Origin: Myxococcales bacterium
Lineage (GTDB): Bacteria > Myxococcota_A > Bradymonadia > UBA7976 > UBA1532
Direction: 5' to 3'
Assembly (NCBI GenBank): GCA_020633555.1
Contig: JACKDL010000016.1
Span: 1-64,000, forward strand
Length of the DNA: 64,000 nucleotides
In this document: positions 32,925-39,298 of the stretch, piece after piece
Layout: each line of letters starts with the position of its first letter
Numbering within the stretch: position 1 is the stretch's first letter
Program-made: the position numbers and the translations under genes
Notes under the pieces: generated by a model
The model's database searches: none
Told to the model about the DNA's origin: nothing
The model's input: the letters and a program-made list of their open reading frames with translations, nothing else

Positions 32925-34067
32925 TCAGAGCACCCCCGCGATCAGGTGGTTGTCCCAGCGCAGCCCCGGCGCGTGGCGGCGGGCCGCTCGGTCTTCGGCC
33001 AGGGTGTGGGCGTCCAGCCAGCGCAGCTCGCCCAGCGAGTTGCTGAGCACGAACCGCTGCTGATCGGAGGTCACCGCCAGCCCGCACACGTCGACCATGC
33101 GGTGGTAGCCCAGGAAGGCCCCGTCACGCAGGCGCCAGAAGGCGGCCAGGTCGCCCCGGGGGCTGGTGAAGCCGGCGACGCGGCTGGCCTCGCTCAGGGC
33201 CACGCTGCCCAGGTAGTCGGCCAGCGCGGCGGTGACGGGCTCGGGGGCCGCCAGGGGGCGCAGGGGCTCCCCGCGCCGGTGAAGGGCCGCCAGCGGCACG
33301 ACCGCGGCGCCCGCCATGGCCTCCCGCTGCACCTGGGTGGCCACGGCCACGGTGCCGTCCTGCGCCACCGCCAGGTGGCGCACGCTGGCCTTGGGCTCGG
33401 CCAGGCGGACCTGCTCCACCACCGCCCCACGGGCCAGGTCCAGGTAGACCAGGCTGGGATCCATGGTGTCCAGATTCAGCACCTGGCGGCCGCTCTCGGG
33501 CCGGGTGAGCAGGCCGCCGTTGGCCACGACCAAAGTACGGCCGTCGGGCATCAGGGCCAGCTCGTGCGGCCCCAGGCCGTTGGTGTCCAGCTCGCCCAGC
33601 GGCGCATAGGTGCGGGCGTCGCGCACGCCGACGCGCCCGGCGCCGGTCTGCGCGTCCACCTCGGTGGTGAACAGCATCTGGCCGTCGGCGCTGAAGCAGG
33701 CGTGTCCGCACAGCAGGCGGTCGGGGGCCACCGCGAAGCGGCGGCGGATGCGGCCGGCGCGCAGGTCCACCTCCACGGCGGCCGTGCCCGGGCGGCGCGC
33801 CACCATGAGCACCGCGCCCGGGCGCAGGGGGTGCCACGCCAGGCCGTGGCCCCGGAAGTCGGTGGGCACCGCGTGCACCGGGCCGTGGGCGCCGGTGGCC
33901 GCCATCGAGAAGGCGTCGGCGCCCTGGGCGCTGACGATCACCTCGCCCAGGGGGTCGGCGTCGTCCGCGCAGCCCACAGCCAGCGCGGCGCTGGCGGCGG
34001 CCAGCGAAGACAGGAAGCGGCGGCGGTCGAGCAGGAGGGGCGCCGGCGCCGTCGGTTGGGTGGTCAT
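32925..34067 (-). CDS. DUF1513 Tat-exported lipoprotein
   Basis: A 380-residue beta-propeller-like protein of the DUF1513 family, typically encoded with imelysins and DUF1111 proteins. The N-terminus carries a twin-arginine signal, DRRRFLSSLAAASAA, followed by a lipobox (AVGC, Cys33), so it is folded before export and then lipidated. Propeller blades are suggested by FRGHGLAWHPLRPGAVLMVA, GHACFSADGQMLFTTEVDA and LGPHELALMPDGRTLVVANGG. The conserved GHACFS and GPHELA His/Cys positions could bind metal. Its ATG overlaps the DUF1111 stop (ATGA), so translation is coupled. Confidence 0.86.
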   Translation of the reverse strand: MTTQPTAPAPLLLDRRRFLSSLAAASAALAVGCADDADPLGEVIVSAQGADAFSMAATGAHGPVHAVPTDFRGHGLAWHPLRPGAVLMVARRPGTAAVEVDLRAGRIRRRFAVAPDRLLCGHACFSADGQMLFTTEVDAQTGAGRVGVRDARTYAPLGELDTNGLGPHELALMPDGRTLVVANGGLLTRPESGRQVLNLDTMDPSLVYLDLARGAVVEQVRLAEPKASVRHLAVAQDGTVAVATQVQREAMAGAAVVPLAALHRRGEPLRPLAAPEPVTAALADYLGSVALSEASRVAGFTSPRGDLAAFWRLRDGAFLGYHRMVDVCGLAVTSDQQRFVLSNSLGELRWLDAHTLAEDRAARRHAPGLRWDNHLIAGVL

Positions 34068-35482
34068 AGTGATTTCACAAACATGATCAGGTGTTTACGG
34101 GATGTTTCCGACAGCGCGGTGAAGCGGTCACGGGCCCCTTGGGCCTCGCCCCCGTGCCACAGGATCGCCGCCTCGACGGTGCGGGCGCGGCCGTCGTGCA
34201 GCAGGGCGCGGCTGCCGTTCACGGCGCGGCCCAGGCCCAGCGCCCAGAGGGGCGGCGTGCGCCACTCGGCCCCCGTGGCGCCGTGGTCCGGCGCCCCGTC
34301 GGCCAGGCCCGGCCCCAGGTCGTGCAGCAGCAGATCGGTGTAGGGCCAGATGACCTGGCCGGCCAGATGCGGATCGGTGGCGCTGGGTCCGGTGACGAAC
34401 CGCGGGTGGTGGCAGGCAGCACAGCCCACCTCGGCGAACAGGGCCTGGCCGGCGCGCACCCGGGCGTCCTTGGCCTTCCGGCGCGCCGGCACGGCCAGGT
34501 TGTTCGCGAACTCCACCAGCAGCGCCAGCAAGGGCGCGCTGATCTCCAGGCCGTCCTCGCCCCCGCCGTGGGGCGCCGCTCGGCAGCGCGGCTGGCGGTC
34601 GGTGCATGGCTGGCGGGGGAAGATCGGGTTGGCGATGCCCATGTCCTCCACCAGGGCGGCGGCCACCTGTTGGCGCACGGTGGGCTGGCTGGCCTTCCAG
34701 CCGAAGCGGCCGGGCGCCTGCCCCCCGGCTTCCACGTCTGGCACCGCGCTGAGCCGGCCCGACACCCCGTCGCCGTCGCCGTCGTCGGGGTCGGCCAGGG
34801 CCTCGAGGGCGGCCTGGGGCACCAACGCCAGCAGGCCCATGCCGTGCAGGGGCGGCGCCGTGCGCAGGCTGGCGCGGGTGTCGGCCTGCAGCGGGCCGTA
34901 GCCCAGGGCGTCCACCGCCAGCCGCGGCGCCCGCAGGGTCACCCGCCGGCCATCGGGGTAGGTGAAGTCTCGGGTGGCCCACTGCACTTCGACACGGGCC
35001 TCGGGGGGCGGATCGGCGTCGACGGGCGTGAGCGCCCCGTCGAGCTGATGGCGCAGCGCCACCGAACGGGTCTGGAGCTGGGCGCCGTAGGTGGCGTCGG
35101 GCTGGCCGTCTGGCCGGCTCAGCCGCACCACCGCCGTGAAGGGCAGGGGCCCGTCGCCCGCGGGCATCGGGCCCCGGCCGCCGTTCACGTGACACTGCAG
35201 GCAGGCGCGGGCGTTGTACACGGGGCCCAGGCCGTCGCGGGCGTCGGTGGCGGTGGGCGCCTTCACCCAGGGCTGGCGCGCCAGCGCCTGGCCGGCGTGG
35301 AAGTCGGGGCGGCGCTCGGCGGGCAGGTTGGCCGCGGGCCGCATCAGAGACGGCGCCGGGCGGAGGCCGACCGTGGTGGCGCCGCCGGGTGCCTGCGGCG
35401 GCGGATCCACGGCGGCGCACGCCCACATGCTGGCGGCCAGCAGCGGCCCCAGCGCTCTGACGCCGGCGACGCTCAAGGGCAC
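34064..35482 (-). CDS. DUF1111 di-haem oxidoreductase
   Basis: A 472-residue exported protein with two c-type haem motifs, CLQCH (about residue 94) and CAACH (about residue 355). It belongs to the DUF1111 group (also annotated thiol oxidoreductase), distantly related to di-haem peroxidases. Supporting stretches are DGLGPVYNARACLQCHVNGG, FGWKASQPTVRQQVAAALVE, DMGIANPIFP and TDLLLHDLGPGLADG, then EWRTPPLWALG. GTG 35482 overlaps the end of the first imelysin gene by ten bases; TTG 35476 overlapping the stop is an alternative. It probably exchanges electrons at an iron-uptake complex with the imelysins (inference from gene order). Confidence 0.88.
   Translation of the reverse strand: MPLSVAGVRALGPLLAASMWACAAVDPPPQAPGGATTVGLRPAPSLMRPAANLPAERRPDFHAGQALARQPWVKAPTATDARDGLGPVYNARACLQCHVNGGRGPMPAGDGPLPFTAVVRLSRPDGQPDATYGAQLQTRSVALRHQLDGALTPVDADPPPEARVEVQWATRDFTYPDGRRVTLRAPRLAVDALGYGPLQADTRASLRTAPPLHGMGLLALVPQAALEALADPDDGDGDGVSGRLSAVPDVEAGGQAPGRFGWKASQPTVRQQVAAALVEDMGIANPIFPRQPCTDRQPRCRAAPHGGGEDGLEISAPLLALLVEFANNLAVPARRKAKDARVRAGQALFAEVGCAACHHPRFVTGPSATDPHLAGQVIWPYTDLLLHDLGPGLADGAPDHGATGAEWRTPPLWALGLGRAVNGSRALLHDGRARTVEAAILWHGGEAQGARDRFTALSETSRKHLIMFVKSL
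34067..34078. promoter_or_regulatory. Second copy of TAGTGATTTCAC palindromic element
   Basis: TAGTGATTTCAC at the DUF1111/DUF1513 junction is identical to the element at 37052-37063 ahead of the operon. The core GTGA-TT-TCAC is a palindrome. Here it is also coding (last codons of the DUF1111 gene), so it may be chance or an internal operator. Confidence 0.35.
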
Positions 35483-36975
35483 TCGGCCGTGGGATCGCTG
35501 GTGTCACAGGCCGACGCGTCGGGATCCACCACCTGCGCGGCGTCGCCCAGCCCCAGATCCACCGCGACCCGCGCGATGAGCGCGGACTGGGCATTCAGCG
35601 ACCGGATGGCGTCGCGCATGGGCTGCGCGTCGTCGCCGCTGGCGTTGGCGATCAGCACATCGATGGGCCGGCCGGCGCGGGCTGCCCCGTCGATGGCCGC
35701 GCAGTGACCGCGGGTGCTCTCCAGGGCGGCGGCCACCTGGTCGGCCAGCGCAGCCTGGCCCACGTCGCGCAGGTAGTCGTCGACGCCGTAGCCGGTGACC
35801 GCCCGCCCCGTGGCGTCGTCCTGCCCGTCCAGGGTGCGGTCGTAGCCCGCGTAGTCGCCGAAGTAGCTGTTGGCCACCCCTTCGGCGTTCAGCCAGATGT
35901 CGCGGTGGGTGTTGTCCGAGAAGCAGGAGTGCTCGTCCTCCTGCGAGTTGGCGGCCAGGGCGATCTGCATGCGCTCGCCCGCCAGCTCACCTTCGGACAG
36001 CGTGCCCATGCCGGTGAGGATCTGGAGCAGCCGTTGCTTCGCGGCCGCCTCGTCGGCGGGCCGGGTGAAGGCCTGCTGGTAGGGCGCGCCGGGCGCCCAG
36101 GCGTCCCGCACCTGGGTCAGATCCGCGATGAGCCGGTCGCACACCAGCGCCAGGTACAGGCCCCGGCGGGCGCACACGCGGGGATCCGCCGGGTTGCCGG
36201 CGCCGCTGGTGCAGAGCCCCTCGGTGGCGTCGAAGTCGCTGGCGGGCCGCTGCCCGCCGTGGGTGGTGAGGGCGCCCTGGGCCTCGAGGTAGGCCGGCAC
36301 CTTCACCGCGTCGGTGCGATCCCCGTCGGTGACGGTGCCGTCGGCGTTCAGGTCCTGGCCCCACAGCAGGAACTCCGCCGCGTGGTAGCCGGCGATGACA
36401 TCGTGCTCGTCCTCGGCGGTGACCGAGTGCGCCAGCAGCGCCGCATCCAGGGGGATGTCCAGGCTGTGGATCAGGTTGTTGCCCGGGATGGGCTCGGCCA
36501 CCCCCGTGCCGTGGGCCGTCACGCCCACCTCGTCCACGCCGAAGTCTCCCCCCAGCACCACGTAGTCGATGAGCGCCTCGCCCAGGGGCCAGGCGTTGAT
36601 CATCCCCTCGGGGCCGTCCTCGCCGTTGCCGGGATCACCGTCGGTGTCGTCGATGGGGCTGCCGCGGAAGCGGTAGACCTCGGTCTGGCCGTAGGGCTCG
36701 CGCGCGACCCGCCAGGCCCGTCGGGCCGCGGCCAGGGTCTGCGGTCCCGGGGCCGCGCGCAGCGCCTCGACGGCGCCCTTGAGGGCGATGGCCTCGTCCA
36801 CGGCGTCGCTGTAGGCCGCGTGGGCGATGGCGGCGTTGGTCTCGAGCACCCGCACCAGGCGGGGCAGATCGTGGCCCCCACGGGTGGGCGCCGGCTCATC
36901 GGCGCAGGCGAACAGAAGGCAGGGGGCACAGGCCGCCAGGGCGGCCAAGGGCGTCAGGGGGGGCTGCGTGGGCAT
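35473..36975 (-). CDS. Imelysin-family lipoprotein (first copy)
   Basis: A 500-residue lipoprotein (lipobox LFAC, Cys24) of the imelysin/iron-regulated protein A type. The diagnostic GxHxxE motif is intact: VIAGYHAAEFLLWGQDLN. Other family stretches are AYSDAVDEAIALKGAVEAL, PYGQTEVYRFRGSPIDD and SGEDEHSCFSDN-like SQEDEHSCFSDNTHRDI. A Ca-binding-like DLNADGTVTDGDRTD sits next to the motif. ATG 36975 has GAGG five bases upstream; the longer frame to 37050 lacks a signal peptide. It is the first gene of a five-gene operon, preceded by an AT-rich palindromic region suited to iron-dependent control. Confidence 0.9.
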   Translation of the reverse strand: MPTQPPLTPLAALAACAPCLLFACADEPAPTRGGHDLPRLVRVLETNAAIAHAAYSDAVDEAIALKGAVEALRAAPGPQTLAAARRAWRVAREPYGQTEVYRFRGSPIDDTDGDPGNGEDGPEGMINAWPLGEALIDYVVLGGDFGVDEVGVTAHGTGVAEPIPGNNLIHSLDIPLDAALLAHSVTAEDEHDVIAGYHAAEFLLWGQDLNADGTVTDGDRTDAVKVPAYLEAQGALTTHGGQRPASDFDATEGLCTSGAGNPADPRVCARRGLYLALVCDRLIADLTQVRDAWAPGAPYQQAFTRPADEAAAKQRLLQILTGMGTLSEGELAGERMQIALAANSQEDEHSCFSDNTHRDIWLNAEGVANSYFGDYAGYDRTLDGQDDATGRAVTGYGVDDYLRDVGQAALADQVAAALESTRGHCAAIDGAARAGRPIDVLIANASGDDAQPMRDAIRSLNAQSALIARVAVDLGLGDAAQVVDPDASACDTSDPTAECP

Positions 36976-37030
36976 GGCACCTCGGGTTCTGGTGGGCCCA
37001 CGACAGGGCGAGGGCAGTGAGGTTTTGCAG

Positions 37031-37063
37031 AATTTGAAAATCAAGATCAACTAGTGATTTCAC
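37031..37063. promoter_or_regulatory. AT-rich palindromic control region of imelysin operon
   Basis: A stretch of 30 bases (37031-37060) is only about 23% GC in a genome near 70%. It holds TTGA-AAA-TCAA (37034-37044), ATCA-N5-TGAT (37046-37058) and TAGTGATTTCAC (37052-37063). It lies between the imelysin operon start (36975) and the divergent lipoprotein gene (37107). The composition and dyads fit a Fur-like or other iron-responsive operator, but it is not a close match to the classical Fur box. Confidence 0.5.
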
Positions 37064-37106
37064 CCGGTGCTTGCACGGCCGCCTGCGCCCTGGGAACGTC
37101 GCACCC

Positions 37107-37643
37107 ATGAACACCCTGCGCCCTTGGGGCATTGCGGTTGGCCTGGTGGGCCTGGTCGGGTGCGCGGACGACGCGCGCCCGAGGACGTTCGAGATCGAGC
37201 CGGGGGAGGGGCGGCCGGACGCGGCGCTGCACCCCGACGCCCAGGCGGCGGACGCCGCGCCCGATGCGGCGCCGGTGGACGCGGCGGCGCCCGACCTCGC
37301 GATCGCCACGGACGCAGGCCCGGCCGAGTGCAGGGTGCAGGTGCGGCGGGTGGGCGACGACGGGCAGGTGGGTGCCGCCACCGACTGTCAGGTCGCCCCT
37401 GCCATGGCCTCCCCGTGCGAGGCCTTGGCTCAGTGCCTGTGTGCGCTGGTGCCCGAGGTGGAGCCCGAGCAATGCCACTGGGCGGTGGCCGAGCCGCGGG
37501 CGCTCGAGAACCTGAGCGACTGGTGCAACGGCGCGCGCTCGGTGGCCGATCTCTTGAGCCGCGAGAGCTGGTTGATGAGCGCGCCCGCGAAGTTCGAGCT
37601 CAGCGCCAGCCTTGGCTGCGCCGACACCGTGGCGAGCTTCTGA
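37107..37643 (+). CDS. Small lipoprotein with Asp/Ala/Pro stalk
   Basis: A 178-residue lipoprotein; lipobox GLVGC (Cys19). Residues 25-72 are a PDAAPDAAPVDAA-type flexible stalk. The C-terminal domain has eight cysteines (CRVQVRR, TDCQVAP, SPCEALAQCLCAL, EQCHWAV, DWCNGAR, LGCADT), implying a compact disulphide-rich fold. ATG 37107 is used; the frame upstream has no signal. It is divergent from the imelysin operon across the AT-rich region and its stop overlaps the recX start. Function unknown. Confidence 0.7.
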   Translation: MNTLRPWGIAVGLVGLVGCADDARPRTFEIEPGEGRPDAALHPDAQAADAAPDAAPVDAAAPDLAIATDAGPAECRVQVRRVGDDGQVGAATDCQVAPAMASPCEALAQCLCALVPEVEPEQCHWAVAEPRALENLSDWCNGARSVADLLSRESWLMSAPAKFELSASLGCADTVASF

Positions 37644-38167
37644 TGGCCCGCGCGCTGGACCTGGGCGGCCTGGAGCGCGCCGCGGTGCGCCACCTGCAGC
37701 GGTTCCCCTGCAGCGAGGACCGCCTCACCTTCGTGCTCCGGCGCCGCATTCGGCGGGCCGAGGACCTGACTGAGGCCGATCGCACCGCCCTCGAGGCCGG
37801 CCTGCCCGAGATCATCGTGAAGATGCGGCGCATGGGGCTGGTGGACGACGCGGCCTACGCCCGGGCCCTGGTGGACAGCCTGCACCGGCGGGGGAAGGGG
37901 CGGCGGGCCATCGCGGCCAAGCTGCGGGAGCGGATGGTGCCGGAGGCCCAGGCTGAGGCGGCATTGGCCCACCTGCACGAGGAGACGGCCGATCCCGAGC
38001 TGGAGGCGGCGCTGAACTACGCCCGCCGCCGCCGCATCGGGCCCTTTCACCGCGATCCCGCGCGCCGCGCCGAGCGCCGCGACAAGGATCTGGCGGCCTT
38101 GGGACGGCAGGGCTTCAGCTACGGGGTTGCGCGGCAGGTCGTCGACGGGGACGGCGACGGGGACTGA
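37643..38167 (+). CDS. recX: RecX-family regulator
   Basis: A 174-residue helical protein of the RecX family, which binds and restrains RecA filaments. The typical start LERAAVRHLQRFPCSEDRL is followed by GLVDDAAYARALVDSLHRRG (the second-repeat hallmark), KGRRAIAAKLRERMV and the final LAALGRQGFSYGVARQVV. ATG 37643 overlaps the lipoprotein stop (TGATG), so the start is firm although the reading frame stays open for 190 codons upstream. recA itself is not in the window. The C-terminus is Asp/Gly-rich (DGDGDGD), which is unusual. Confidence 0.88.
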   Translation: MARALDLGGLERAAVRHLQRFPCSEDRLTFVLRRRIRRAEDLTEADRTALEAGLPEIIVKMRRMGLVDDAAYARALVDSLHRRGKGRRAIAAKLRERMVPEAQAEAALAHLHEETADPELEAALNYARRRRIGPFHRDPARRAERRDKDLAALGRQGFSYGVARQVVDGDGDGD

Positions 38168-38185
38168 CGGGCCGCGGCGCCAGGC

Positions 38186-39295
38186 TCAGTCGTCCTCGGG
38201 CACCGAGACGTCAATGCCCTGGGCCTGGCACCACTTGCGCATCTCGTCCTTGTCCAGCGCCTTCTCGAGGGCGGCGTGCACGTCGATGACGTCCTCCTGC
38301 ACCAGCTTCCGCAGGCTGGCGTCCATGCCGATCATGCCCTTGCTGCGGCCCTGCTGGATGGCGCCGTTGATCTGGTGCGTCTTGCCCTCGCGGATCAGCG
38401 CGCCGATGGCGGGGGTGTAGAACAGCACCTCGATGGCGGCCACGCGGCCACCCTCCTTGCGCCGCAAGAGCTGCTGGGCGAGGACCCCGCGGGTCACCAC
38501 CGAAAGCACGCTGCGCACGCCGGCCTGGCGGTCGGTGGGGAACACGTTGATGACGCGGTCCATGGTCTTGGCCGCGCTGTTGGTGTGCAGGGTGCCGAAC
38601 ACCAGCAGGCCCGTCTCGGCGGCCGAGAGGGCCATGCTGATGGTCTCGAGGTCACGCATCTCGCCCACGAGGATGCAGTCGGGATCCTCACGCACGGCGG
38701 CCTTGAGTGCCGGGCGGAAGCCCTTGGAGTGGGTGCCCACCTCGCGCTGGCTCACCAGGGCCTTCTGGTTGGGGTGCACGAACTCGAGGGGGTCCTCGAT
38801 GGTGATGATGTGCATGTCCCGCGTGCAGTTCATCTCGTGCACGATGGCCGACAGGGTGGTGGACTTGCCCGACCCGGTGGGCCCGGTGACCAGGCACAGC
38901 CCGCTGTCCAGGTAGGCCAGGCTGCGCACCGAGGGCGGCATCTGGAGTTGGTCCAAGGTCAGGATCTTCGTGGGGATGATCCGGAACACCGCGCCCATGC
39001 CGCGCTCCTGCATGAACATGTTCACGCGGAAGCGGGCCAGGCCCGGGACCTCATAGGCGTAGTCGCAGTCGCCCGTGGCCCGGTAGTGCTGCCAGAGCGC
39101 GGGCGGGGTGATGGGCTGCATGAGGTTGGCGAAGTCGATGTCGCTCAAGATCCGGTAGCGCACCGGCTCGATGCGGCCCGACTTGCGCAGGATGGGCGGG
39201 CGGCCCACCGACAGGTGCATGTCCGACGCGCCGCGGTCCTTCATGAGCTTGAGGAAGCGGTCGATGCGGTGCTTGGCCTGGATGACCTGGCTCAT
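38186..39295 (-). CDS. pilT: PilT-type pilus retraction ATPase
   Basis: A 369-residue hexameric ATPase of the PilT/PilU group that powers type IV pilus retraction at the cytoplasmic face. Key sites: ASDMHLSVGRPPILRKSG near the N-terminus, Walker A GPTGSGKST (138-146), Asp box IITIEDPLEF, Walker B VGEMRDLETI and His box GTLHTNSAAKTMDRVINVFP. The C-terminal AIRNLIRE-like region of PilT is replaced by ALIREGKTHQINGAIQQG. An extra acidic tail ends VSVPEDD. It starts three bases after the HEAT-PilT gene and is surely co-transcribed. Whether it is closer to PilT or PilU needs a tree. Confidence 0.92.
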   Translation of the reverse strand: MSQVIQAKHRIDRFLKLMKDRGASDMHLSVGRPPILRKSGRIEPVRYRILSDIDFANLMQPITPPALWQHYRATGDCDYAYEVPGLARFRVNMFMQERGMGAVFRIIPTKILTLDQLQMPPSVRSLAYLDSGLCLVTGPTGSGKSTTLSAIVHEMNCTRDMHIITIEDPLEFVHPNQKALVSQREVGTHSKGFRPALKAAVREDPDCILVGEMRDLETISMALSAAETGLLVFGTLHTNSAAKTMDRVINVFPTDRQAGVRSVLSVVTRGVLAQQLLRRKEGGRVAAIEVLFYTPAIGALIREGKTHQINGAIQQGRSKGMIGMDASLRKLVQEDVIDVHAALEKALDKDEMRKWCQAQGIDVSVPEDD

Positions 39296-39298
39296 CGG

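Noticed and set aside
37067..37642. Upstream extension of the recX reading frame
   Set aside because: It overlaps the lipoprotein gene in another frame; the TGATG junction and RecX family length fix the start at 37643.
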